Assembly: GCF_038432375.1 (NCBI RefSeq)
Contig: NZ_JBCAUS010000006.1
Span: 62,001 to 126,000, forward strand
Source: Methanococcoides sp. LMO-2
GTDB lineage: Archaea; Halobacteriota; Methanosarcinia; Methanosarcinales; Methanosarcinaceae
Reading direction: 5' to 3'
DNA length: 64,000 nucleotides
Of this stretch, positions 56,584 to 64,000 are shown in pieces. The translations under genes were made by a program, and so were the position numbers. Below the pieces are notes generated by a model, which ran no database searches, was not told where the DNA came from, and saw nothing but the letters and a program-made list of their open reading frames with translations. Each line of letters starts with the position of its first letter. Position 1 is the stretch's first letter.

Positions 56584-57396
56584 TTAGCTTTTCCGTACAA
56601 TATTCCTGACATGCCTGGTCGTCATCTGCCACAGACCGTCGATCATGTCAAGAAGCTCAGGCAATATTCGCATCACAGCATAAGCTATCACAAAGAGCGC
56701 AATAGCTGATCCGATCTTGGCGATCACATGGTGTGCGATCTCAAAACTTTCAGGACCGAACCACTGGTCACCGTAGGCCACTATTACAAAGGCATCCCTG
56801 ACAATATTAAGTGCATATATTACCGGCACCGAGATCATAAATGCTGACATGAGCCTTTTGAAAGGTGCATTGATGGAGATTATAAGTCCTGTGAAAAGGG
56901 CAATGCTTTCGATGGCAGTACAGGCAAGGATTATCTGCACAGTATAGCCATTGTAGGTGATCTTATGCCATGTTGAATCCACATTGTATCCCAGAAAGGT
57001 GAGAAGACCGGCCGTAGCATTGGTCACATTGGATATGAGCCACTGGTTCAGGGCAGGAATGTTCGCGAAAGGGAAATAGAACAATGAGCCTATGGCCGTT
57101 GCACTTGTTACCATCAGGACGATATCAATATCGCCACCCCTTCCTGATATAGAAGGCTCCCTGTACTCACGTATCATATTATGTGCCATGAAAAGACAGA
57201 ACGCGGCAATTGCCAGGGTCAGCACTACATTGAAGTAATCACTGATCTCAATATAGTGAACTGGCTGGTATGCCCAATGGACGGAAAAGAAAATCCACCC
57301 TACCCCGCCTACGAGGTACTTTGCGCCTCTTTTTGTAGGAATTACCGAGGAGAGGACCATCAGGGCAACTGCGATCCATAGTACATTCTCTATCAT
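56584..57396 (-). CDS. artA: archaeosortase A
   Basis: The 270-residue protein has about eight membrane helices and the exosortase/archaeosortase triad: Cys in QIILACTAIESIALFTGLI, Arg in ALNIVRDAFVIVAYGDQW and His in FEIAHHVIAKIGSAIALF. ArtA cuts PGF-CTERM proteins and attaches them to a lipid. In Haloferax the same function needs PssA and PssD, whose homologues follow here. No clear PGF-CTERM target was found in the window; the CobN-like protein has a helix-plus-Lys tail without the PGF motif. Confidence 0.9.
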   Translation of the reverse strand: MIENVLWIAVALMVLSSVIPTKRGAKYLVGGVGWIFFSVHWAYQPVHYIEISDYFNVVLTLAIAAFCLFMAHNMIREYREPSISGRGGDIDIVLMVTSATAIGSLFYFPFANIPALNQWLISNVTNATAGLLTFLGYNVDSTWHKITYNGYTVQIILACTAIESIALFTGLIISINAPFKRLMSAFMISVPVIYALNIVRDAFVIVAYGDQWFGPESFEIAHHVIAKIGSAIALFVIAYAVMRILPELLDMIDGLWQMTTRHVRNIVRKS

Positions 57397-57463
57397 TGTG
57401 AAGCACCTTTATTACAGGTATGATATATAGTATCATTGCTAATTGTATTAAGGTTTTGTTCAA

Positions 57464-57883
57464 ATGACAGTTCCAACCACACCCCTGCTAACAGTTGATG
57501 CCGTAATCATATTAAACAGGAAGATTGTACTCATTAAAAGGAAGAACCCTCCCTTTAAAAACAACTTCGCATTGCCTGGCGGTTTTGTGGAGGTGGGAGA
57601 GACGACCGAAGCTGCGGTCATTCGTGAAGCAAAGGAAGAGACCGGGCTGTCTATCGATATTATTAAATTGGTTGGAGTATATTCAGAGCCTTCGCGCGAC
57701 CCGAGAGGACATACTGTGTCCGTTTGTTACCTTGCGATCGGCCACGGAGAGCCAAGAGCCGCCACGGACGCCGCCGGAGTAGCATTGTTCGACATAAAGG
57801 AGCTGCCGGACATAGCTTTCGACCACCAGAAAATGATTGACGACGCAGGAGACGATATTAATGGAATTCTGTCCAAAATGTAA
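57464..57883 (+). CDS. Nudix hydrolase
   Basis: The 139-residue protein carries a full Nudix box, [20 protein letters not shown] followed by ETGL, with [20 protein letters not shown] after it, which suits ADP-ribose-pyrophosphatase-like members. It hydrolyses nucleoside diphosphate derivatives. It is divergent from artA. Its end overlaps the TFS gene by 23 bp, so it is the first gene of the TFS-PCNA-PriL run. Confidence 0.92.
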   Translation: MTVPTTPLLTVDAVIILNRKIVLIKRKNPPFKNNFALPGGFVEVGETTEAAVIREAKEETGLSIDIIKLVGVYSEPSRDPRGHTVSVCYLAIGHGEPRAATDAAGVALFDIKELPDIAFDHQKMIDDAGDDINGILSKM

Positions 57884-58172
57884 GAGCATGATGTTCCCCA
57901 TCGAAGGCTCATTAAAATGCAAAAAATGCGGGTATGTAAAAGAGAAGGAAGAAGCGCCTGAACTTGTATCAAGATCAAACCGTGAAGAAAGAGAAGTTAC
58001 AGTTCTTGAAGGAAATATTGACGAAGGACTCCCGACAACTACTGTAAGATGCCCTGAATGTGAAAACAATACCGCATACTGGTGGCTTAGACAGCTGAGA
58101 TCTGCTGATGAATCCGAGACAAGGTTCTTCAAGTGTACCAAATGCAGCTTCACATGGCGTGAATATGACTAA
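57861..58172 (+). CDS. tfs: transcription factor S
   Basis: The 103-residue protein has an N-terminal zinc ribbon ([21 protein letters not shown]) and the C-terminal TFIIS-like ribbon ([20 protein letters not shown], then [20 protein letters not shown]). The DE before ETRFF is the catalytic hairpin that helps RNA polymerase cut backtracked transcripts. ATG 57861 is inside the Nudix end. Confidence 0.96.
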   Translation: MEFCPKCKSMMFPIEGSLKCKKCGYVKEKEEAPELVSRSNREEREVTVLEGNIDEGLPTTTVRCPECENNTAYWWLRQLRSADESETRFFKCTKCSFTWREYD

Positions 58173-58260
58173 AAGCCGTGTCAAAGCAAAACAGTGAAAA
58201 CATATATACTGTAACTGATATAAAGAAGTTGAAATCGAAACTATTTGGCGGAGAAACAAC

Positions 58261-58998
58261 ATGTTCAAGGCGACAATTGATGCATATCTTCTAAAGGATT
58301 CAGTCGAAACACTATCTGTACTCGTGGATGAAGCAAGGTTCAGGATATCACCGGAAGGAATCGCCGTCCGGGCAGTCGATCCTGCAAACGTTGCAATGGT
58401 CAGTTTTGACCTGGCGACCGAGGCATTCGATGATTTCAGTGCAGATGACTGCGAACTGGGATTGGACCTCTCAAGAGTAAGTGACATACTCGGAGTTGCA
58501 GACAGGGATGACAAGGTCCACATGGAACTTAATGAAGATACAAAGAAACTGATGATCCAGATCGGCGGTTTCTCATACACACTATCCTTACTTGATCCGT
58601 CAACCATCCGTGCAGAACCAAGGATACCACAGCTCGACCTTCCGGCACAGATCGTCCTTAACGGCAAGGACCTCCAGAAGGCTGTCAAGGCTGCAGAGAA
58701 GATCAGCGACCACATGTTACTTGGTGTTGAAGGAGAGGACTTCTTCATGGAAGCAGAGGGTGACACTGACCGTGTGAAGCTCACAATGTCAAGAGATCAG
58801 CTGATCGACATCAAGCCCAACGACACACGTTCACTGTTCTCACTGGACTACCTTTCAGATATCATCAAACCAGCCTCAAAATCCAATGAAGTTACACTTC
58901 ACCTTGGAAAGGACTTCCCGATAAAGATCAACTTCTCCATTGCCAACGGAGCCGGAACTATCGGATACCTCCTTGCACCAAGGATCGAGTCTGACTAA
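58261..58998 (+). CDS. pcn: DNA polymerase sliding clamp (PCNA)
   Basis: The 245-residue protein is typical archaeal PCNA: FKATIDAYLLKDSVETLSVL, GIAVRAVDPANVAMVSFDLA, the interdomain region and the C-terminal NGAGTIGYLLAPRIESD. It forms a trimeric ring that is loaded by RfcL/RfcS (rfcL at 34518) and tethers polymerases. GGCGGAG lies before ATG 58261. PriL follows by one base. Confidence 0.97.
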   Translation: MFKATIDAYLLKDSVETLSVLVDEARFRISPEGIAVRAVDPANVAMVSFDLATEAFDDFSADDCELGLDLSRVSDILGVADRDDKVHMELNEDTKKLMIQIGGFSYTLSLLDPSTIRAEPRIPQLDLPAQIVLNGKDLQKAVKAAEKISDHMLLGVEGEDFFMEAEGDTDRVKLTMSRDQLIDIKPNDTRSLFSLDYLSDIIKPASKSNEVTLHLGKDFPIKINFSIANGAGTIGYLLAPRIESD

Positions 58999-58999
58999 A

Positions 59000-60058
59000 A
59001 TGGAAAGCAGAGATCTGGCCTTATATCCTTTCGTATCCGAGGCATCCGAATATGTCGGTAGCCTCGGTTTTTCACCAGAGAGACTATTATCCTCCCGCGC
59101 ACTTGACGCGGCCCGCATGCGCGGAAAGGAACGTGTCACACAATCACTGACCGGAGAGATAGAAAAACCCTCACCTTCAGCTTCGGAAGAGGGAAAGATA
59201 CTCACCGAGCTCTTATCCTACCCTTTTGCCAGGATATTGGTATCCTGCATAGATGACCAGTTCCTGATAAGGAAATATGCACTTGCAGAAGCAAAGGCTG
59301 CATACAGGCTCCTTAAGACACAACAACCGGAATTCCTGCAGGAGATTGGGGTTGATTTCCGCATCAATGCAGATACTTACGAGAATGAGGACACACATGA
59401 CATCCTTTTCGACCTTCATTTTACCGATTACATAAGGCTTGCAAGTCCCTTAAAGGACCTCAACTGGAAGCTTGTCAACAGGAAAATGAAAGCAGGCCAT
59501 GTGAGGATCACAAAGGAAGAGTTCGCCCGTCTGCTCCAGGAAGCCATTCGTGTACGTATACAGAATGCACTGCCACTAGCAGTTCCTGACGAGATATGCG
59601 AGGCATGCAACCCCCACCTTACAGATATCAACGAGACCCTTGAAGAAAAGAAATCCGATTTTGGTGTCGGAGAGTTCCAGAAGGTCGAAAGTGAACTGTT
59701 CCCCCCATGTATCGTAGAGGCTATCGCAAAGGTCAGGGCAGGAGTGAACCTCGCCCATTCAATGAGATTTGCAATGACATCGTTCCTGCTCAACATAGGG
59801 ATGTCCGTGGACGAGGTCGTCGCCATGTTCAATGTATCGCCTGACTTTGACGAAGAGAAAACGCGCTACCAGATAGAGCATATTGCAGGCTCCTCAGGTA
59901 CGCCCTACAAGCCACCGTCCTGCAACACCATGCGCACATACGGCAACTGCTACAATCCTGATGAGATCTGCAAGAGCATTAAGCATCCATTAGGATATTA
60001 CAGCAGAAGGATGTGGTTCAAGAACAAAGCGGAAAAAGAGAATCAAAAGAAGACCTGA
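59000..60058 (+). CDS. priL: DNA primase large subunit
   Basis: The 352-residue protein has the archaeal PriL layout: an N-terminal helical part and a C-terminal domain with the four [4Fe-4S] cysteines (EICEACNPHL, PPSCNTMRTYGNCYNPDEIC and nearby). With PriS it makes RNA primers. ATG 59000 begins one base after the PCNA stop; the longer frame overlaps PCNA. TFS-PCNA-PriL order is conserved in Methanosarcinales. Confidence 0.95.
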   Translation: MESRDLALYPFVSEASEYVGSLGFSPERLLSSRALDAARMRGKERVTQSLTGEIEKPSPSASEEGKILTELLSYPFARILVSCIDDQFLIRKYALAEAKAAYRLLKTQQPEFLQEIGVDFRINADTYENEDTHDILFDLHFTDYIRLASPLKDLNWKLVNRKMKAGHVRITKEEFARLLQEAIRVRIQNALPLAVPDEICEACNPHLTDINETLEEKKSDFGVGEFQKVESELFPPCIVEAIAKVRAGVNLAHSMRFAMTSFLLNIGMSVDEVVAMFNVSPDFDEEKTRYQIEHIAGSSGTPYKPPSCNTMRTYGNCYNPDEICKSIKHPLGYYSRRMWFKNKAEKENQKKT

Positions 60059-60143
60059 AGGCCTCCTCTTTTGAATTTATTAGTTAATTCCTGATCTAAT
60101 TTTAAATTTCGCATTTTGTTTAATGCACCAAATATTCACGTAA

Positions 60144-61463
60144 TTATTTCCTGCCATACTTACGGCATTCTTCCACAAAACTGTCCACAGGGAAAGAAGC
60201 AGGGTGTGCGTGCATGTAACTTGCAAGGGAATTGTGCTCTGTGATTCCATCCTTGCCGTTCATGATACCTTTCCCGCGCTCCATCTCATAGATAAGCCTT
60301 GAATCACTGTCGCACTCTGTGAGAGAGTAGTGGAACTCGTGCCCCCTGACAGGTCCTTTGATGAACTTACCTTTTGCAACACCGTGAGTATATCCAAGTG
60401 CCTGAAGTTTCTTTGTAAGGAGGGTCTCTGCTGGGAAAAGGTCTGCCATCTTGTAAACAACATCCTCTATCTCATAGGAACTGCAAAGGTACTGCAATCC
60501 ACCACATTCACCATAGATCGGCATACCGTCTGCGGAAAGATCTTTGAGCTTCTTTGTGGTCCGGGATTTTTCAAGTTCGGCAATGTTCAGCTCAGGATAG
60601 CCACCGCCGAAATACATACCATCAACTTCAGGAATCTCGCCATCAAGAGGACTGAAGAACTCGATCTTTGCACCACATTTCCTGAACATGTCGAACATTT
60701 CTTCGTAATAGAAACAGAATGCAGCATCACGGGCAACACCAATGGTAACCTCTGACATGTCCTCGATACACCTTTCATCCTCAACCTCAGGTTTCTTTGG
60801 CTCGGAAGCAAGAGAAAGGATCGCATCGATGTCAACGTTCTCCTCAATGAACTCTGCGAGCTTGCCGACATCGTAGTCCTGCTCACCGGCCATGTGCAGG
60901 CCAAGGTGCCTTGAGGGGACCTTTACATCCTGGTTCCTTGGAACTGCGCCCACAACAGGAATGTCAGGAAGTACGTCCTTTATCATCTGAGCGTGACGCG
61001 GACTCCCCACCCTGTTCAGGATAACACCTGCAATGTTAACGTCTTTGTCGAACTCGGTGAAACCCTTGACTATGGCACCAGTGCTTCTGGACATACCATG
61101 AACATTTACGACCAGAATTACAGGAATATCAAGTGACTTGGCAACATGGGCTGAGCTGGCGATCTCCGTGGAGTTCATACCGTCGTACAGACCCATCACA
61201 CCTTCGATAACGGAAATATCAGCGTCCTTGTAGCTGTTCTCAACAGTCCTTCGAACCCCTTCAACACCCATCATGAATGTATCAAGGTTCCTTGAGGACC
61301 TGCCGCATATGGCAGTGTGATGTGTAGGATCAATATAATCAGGACCAACCTTGTAAGGCTGTACATTCATATTCCTTTTCGTAAGAGCGGCCATAACACC
61401 CATTGCTACAGTGGTTTTGCCTACGCCGCTATGTGTTCCTGCAATTAGGACCGATCGTTTCAT
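60144..61463 (-). CDS. cobyrinate / Ni-sirohydrochlorin a,c-diamide synthase
   Basis: The 439-residue protein starts KRSVLIAGTHSGVGKTTVAM (P-loop), has VIEGVMGLYDGMNSTEIASS and a class I glutamine amidotransferase domain with the nucleophile Cys in PIYGECGGLQYLCSSYEIED and the His of GHEFHYSLTE. It amidates the a and c side chains of cobyrinate (CbiA, B12) or Ni-sirohydrochlorin (CfbB, F430); one reading cannot separate the two. ATG 61463 sits about 25 bp after the TATA box ATATATATAAAA (61492-61481), so the mRNA is probably leaderless. Confidence 0.9.
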   Translation of the reverse strand: MKRSVLIAGTHSGVGKTTVAMGVMAALTKRNMNVQPYKVGPDYIDPTHHTAICGRSSRNLDTFMMGVEGVRRTVENSYKDADISVIEGVMGLYDGMNSTEIASSAHVAKSLDIPVILVVNVHGMSRSTGAIVKGFTEFDKDVNIAGVILNRVGSPRHAQMIKDVLPDIPVVGAVPRNQDVKVPSRHLGLHMAGEQDYDVGKLAEFIEENVDIDAILSLASEPKKPEVEDERCIEDMSEVTIGVARDAAFCFYYEEMFDMFRKCGAKIEFFSPLDGEIPEVDGMYFGGGYPELNIAELEKSRTTKKLKDLSADGMPIYGECGGLQYLCSSYEIEDVVYKMADLFPAETLLTKKLQALGYTHGVAKGKFIKGPVRGHEFHYSLTECDSDSRLIYEMERGKGIMNGKDGITEHNSLASYMHAHPASFPVDSFVEECRKYGRK

Positions 61464-61540
61464 GCCTCTAATTGAGTTGGTTTTATATATATCCATTACT
61501 ATTCCTGTTCATAACTTAATTCATTCTAGTGTATACGAAC

Positions 61541-62509
61541 ATGAAATCCTCAAAAGATCTTCTTACAGACAGGTTCGGCCGGACGGTCACAAGTCTCCGG
61601 ATCTCACTTACCAACCGTTGCAATCTTGACTGCATCTATTGCCACAGTGAAGGCGACGAAGGTACCAGGAACGAGATGACAGTTGAAATGATCGCGCAGA
61701 TAGTGGATACCGCGTCAAAGTTCGGCGTCAATAAGGTCAAGTTCTCAGGAGGAGAACCGCTCGTCAGGAAAGATTTTGAGGACATACTCAGGGCATTGCC
61801 AAAACTAAAGGATGTATCCGTGACCACGAACGGAGTACTGCTTAAAGGACGCGCACACGCCCTGAAAGAAGCAGGACTGGACCGTGTGAATGTCAGTCTT
61901 GACACCCTTGATCCTGAGAAATACGCCTATATCACACACGGAAGGCCGGAGGACCTTTATGAAGTGCTCGAGGGGATCAAAGCAGCCATCGATGCAGGCC
62001 TTACTCCGGTGAAGATCAACATGGTCCTTCTCAAAGGAATCAATGAGAATGAGATCGATGACATGCTGGATTTCGTCAGGGGTTACAGCGGCGACCTTGT
62101 GCTACAGATAATACAGGTAATGGACTTCAGGGACGGTGCCCAATATGACCTTGATGCCAAAAAGATCGAAGAGGATCTTGAAAGACGTGCAGATGATATA
62201 AGGATGCGGAAGATGCATCACCGTAAAAGCTATATCATCAACGGAGCAGAAGTTGAGTTTGTAAGACCTATTGAAAATGCGGAATTCTGCGCCAATTGTA
62301 ACAGGCTCAGGATAACTGCAGATGGTAAGCTAAAGCCCTGCCTTCTGGTCAAGGATAACCTTATAGACTTCACAAATGCTAAGCAGGAAGAACTTCCTGA
62401 GCTACTGAGGGCCTCCATAGAACGCAGGATACCATTCTACACGAACTCTGAAGAAAAAAGGATCATTGAGAAAAAAACAATAATCGGAGATAGAAAAGAT
62501 GGAAGTTGA
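61541..62509 (+). CDS. moaA: GTP 3',8-cyclase
   Basis: The 322-residue radical SAM enzyme has SLTNRCNLDCIYCHSEGDEG (CX3CX2C) and the second cluster AEFCANCNRLRITADGKLKP followed by CL. It starts molybdopterin synthesis, needed for formylmethanofuran dehydrogenase. ATG 61541 is about 25 bp after the TATA-like ATAACTTAAT (61511-61520), so it may be leaderless; the ORF also has an in-frame GTG at 61529. Divergent from the diamide synthase. A 49-aa ORF overlaps its end. Confidence 0.95.
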   Translation: MKSSKDLLTDRFGRTVTSLRISLTNRCNLDCIYCHSEGDEGTRNEMTVEMIAQIVDTASKFGVNKVKFSGGEPLVRKDFEDILRALPKLKDVSVTTNGVLLKGRAHALKEAGLDRVNVSLDTLDPEKYAYITHGRPEDLYEVLEGIKAAIDAGLTPVKINMVLLKGINENEIDDMLDFVRGYSGDLVLQIIQVMDFRDGAQYDLDAKKIEEDLERRADDIRMRKMHHRKSYIINGAEVEFVRPIENAEFCANCNRLRITADGKLKPCLLVKDNLIDFTNAKQEELPELLRASIERRIPFYTNSEEKRIIEKKTIIGDRKDGS

Positions 62510-62648
62510 ACTTACAGTTGACGGCAATGATATTGAGATCAACCATTTTGTGCAGAAGATCCTGGGAGCAATGGCAAGCTCTTCAGTGGAGACACTTCAT
62601 GGTGTCGATACCGACTGGAAGGACATCACGATCAAACTGAAAAAGTAA
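62499..62648 (+). CDS. small hypothetical protein, 49 aa, overlapping moaA
   Basis: ATG 62499 lies within the last codons of moaA and reads another frame to TAA at 62646-62648. The 49 residues start MEVELTVDGNDIEINHFVQK, with a helix and a second strand (DWKDITIKLKK). It is acidic, without Cys. The overlap suggests coupled translation with moaA. I do not know the family; a small partner or beta-rich adapter is possible. Confidence 0.6.
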   Translation: MEVELTVDGNDIEINHFVQKILGAMASSSVETLHGVDTDWKDITIKLKK

Positions 62649-62706
62649 AACCAATATAGTACTGCCTTTCAATTCATCACTATCTTTTTTCATCGGGCTG
62701 AAAGTA

Positions 62707-63504
62707 TCAGACCAGATGCTCTATATCTGAGAAATCGATCGGAGATGTTGCATCCAGCGAGATCGGTGTCACGGATATGTGACCGTTCTCAATGGCATTG
62801 ACATCGGTACCCTCTTCCGCTTCATGGATCAGGTCACCTGTTATCCAGTAATATGAGGTTCCCCGTGGATCATGGCGCTCTTCGACATTGGTCTCGAAGA
62901 ACTTGCGTGCAAGCTTTGTGATCTCCACTTCACAGTCATCTTCTGCAAAATGAGGGATGTTAATGTTCAGAAGGTCAACATTCTCAGGAAGGCCATCCTT
63001 CAATACTTTTTTTGCCACACGGTTAACAAACTTCACGCCCACATCAAAGTCATGCTGGAAATCCCTCAGGTCATCGAATTTCAGGCCCTCCTCAGTTACC
63101 TGGATGGAAGCAGCAATAGCAGGAACACCATAACTTGCACCCTCGAGTGCAGCTCCTACGGTCCCTGATGTCGTGATAGTGTCGGTACTTATGTTCTCAC
63201 CAATGTTGAACCCGGAGAGGATCAGATCAGGCAGTCCCTTCATGATAGAAAAGATGCCCAGTATCACGGAATCCGTAGGGGTTCCGCCCACAGCATGCAC
63301 ATCTATGCCATCTATTGATGTACGGGTTATACGAAGTGGATCAAATATGGAGATCGATCGGCCCACACCGCTTTGTTGCATAGCCGGTGCTGAGACTGTG
63401 ACATCGCCAAGGTCGGACACACTCCTGTAGGCTGCCCTTATACCGGCAGCATAGACACCATCATCGTTTGTGAGCAGTATTCGCTTTGACATCGGTGTTC
63501 TCAT
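62707..63504 (-). CDS. surE: 5'/3'-nucleotidase SurE
   Basis: The 265-residue phosphatase begins with SKRILLTNDDGVYAAGIRAA (metal-binding NDD), then APAMQQSGVGRSISI, LSGFNIGENISTDTITTSGT (GxN) and GVPAIAAS. SurE removes phosphate from nucleoside monophosphates with divalent metals. ATG 63504 has AAAGGA close by; ATG 63492 is the alternative. Confidence 0.93.
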   Translation of the reverse strand: MRTPMSKRILLTNDDGVYAAGIRAAYRSVSDLGDVTVSAPAMQQSGVGRSISIFDPLRITRTSIDGIDVHAVGGTPTDSVILGIFSIMKGLPDLILSGFNIGENISTDTITTSGTVGAALEGASYGVPAIAASIQVTEEGLKFDDLRDFQHDFDVGVKFVNRVAKKVLKDGLPENVDLLNINIPHFAEDDCEVEITKLARKFFETNVEERHDPRGTSYYWITGDLIHEAEEGTDVNAIENGHISVTPISLDATSPIDFSDIEHLV

Positions 63505-63666
63505 TGTCCTTTGTCGTATTATAGTTAATGGAACAAAAAAGATGAAAAAAGTAAAAAGAGATTTGGAGTGTGGACTTAAGGACAGATGAACAAAAACAAT
63601 GTCATCAGGCAGGCATTATGCAAATACCGGATGAATGACAGAACAATATTACACGTCAAATAAAAG

Positions 63667-63951
63667 TTAGCGTGGTAGCTGATCGGATACCACTTCGGAC
63701 CTCATCCTGTTGTAACTGACGTTAAAGTTATTACCAGGATAGTCAGAGAACTGACCGCCATTGACCTCGAGCTCCATTTCAGGAACATTGCCCTCAGCCT
63801 CAGCATCATCAAGTATCGGATCACAGAGATAGATCTGCAGATCCCCGGCTGCATCAAGGAAAACAGATGGCCGGACACCTGTATTGTCGTATTCTTCTAC
63901 TGCGCCCCTGAAGACCAGGGACATATATTTGACTGCCTGCATTGTGATCAT
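63667..63951 (-). CDS. hypothetical protein, 94 aa
   Basis: The 94-residue acidic protein starts MITMQAVKYMSLVFRGAVEE and has one Cys, no membrane helix and a beta-rich look (RPSVFLDAAGDLQIYLCDPI). AGGA lies just before ATG 63951. It stands alone near the right edge. I recognise no family. Confidence 0.65.
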   Translation of the reverse strand: MITMQAVKYMSLVFRGAVEEYDNTGVRPSVFLDAAGDLQIYLCDPILDDAEAEGNVPEMELEVNGGQFSDYPGNNFNVSYNRMRSEVVSDQLPR

Positions 63952-64000
63952 CTTTTCCTAACGTATAATAGCTAGTTTCTATGGACATGCATATAGCCGG

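Noticed and set aside
1-64000. CRISPR array, rRNA operon or intact transposon
   Set aside because: No regularly spaced repeat series, no rRNA-like sequence and no transposase-like protein was seen on reading both strands.

Overview
The window looks like a chromosomal stretch of a methylotrophic methanogen of the Methanosarcinaceae (Methanolobus/Methanococcoides/Methanohalophilus-like). The grounds are a CODH/acetyl-CoA decarbonylase alpha subunit, the MtrA/MtrH-like mtxXAH set, archaeal replication and transcription genes (PCNA, PriL, RfcL, TFS), archaeal lipid genes with archaeosortase A, and the apparent use of UAG as pyrrolysine. Of 57 protein genes whose 3' end is visible, 56 stop at TGA or TAA and none at TAG. 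The only in-frame TAG lies inside an F420-dehydrogenase-beta-like gene and is followed by 45 more family-like codons.

Layout. 1-6.3 kb: a U32 peptidase running off the left edge, a TPR protein, and the larB-larC pair. 6.3-9.4 kb: an AT-rich gap with a 47-aa gene, a 3-isopropylmalate/homoaconitate dehydratase large subunit with a small His-ladder protein, and an HTH regulator. 9.4-13.4 kb: short repeats, tRNA-Ile(GAT), tRNA-Ala(GGC), a solitary cdhA and a CxxC AhpD-like protein. 13.7-15.7 kb: a ferric-reductase-like membrane protein and the UAG-containing YHS/Fe-S/FrhB protein. 15.9-23.3 kb: a minus-strand operon of a DUF2162 membrane protein, an ExbB/TolQ-like channel, DUF2149 and a giant secreted CobN-like chelatase, resembling bacterial HmuSTUV. 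23.8-36 kb: FKBP, an OB-fold protein, a sugar nucleotidyltransferase, a flippase-like protein, a radical SAM protein, ilvD, mtxXAH with an RHH/winged-helix protein, and rfcL. 36-40.2 kb: ABC ATPase, ogt, an MFS transporter, a hypothetical and a Dsr-like siroheme protein. 40.3-42.4 kb: an AT-rich island flanked by an 11-bp repeat of the tRNA-Thr 3' end. 42.5-50.4 kb: aldolase, CDP-alcohol transferase, archease-rtcB, a PUA protein, a bactofilin-like protein, argD-hisC and mptD. 50.5-55.2 kb: a PAS kinase, a HTH regulator and clpB. 55.2-64 kb: pssA-asd-artA, Nudix-TFS-PCNA-PriL, cbiA/cfbB, moaA with a 49-aa overlapping gene, surE and a small hypothetical.

How they fit together: several genes touch one-carbon and tetrapyrrole biology. 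These are cdhA, mtxXAH, the a,c-diamide synthase, the secreted chelatase and larBC. The most unusual signals are the probable pyrrolysine codon, a solitary CdhA lacking exactly the two inter-subunit D-cluster cysteines, the archaeal Hmu-like chelatase/energiser operon, and the tRNA-Thr-flanked island. No rRNA, CRISPR array or intact transposase was seen. Positions and motifs were read by eye; no database search was run.
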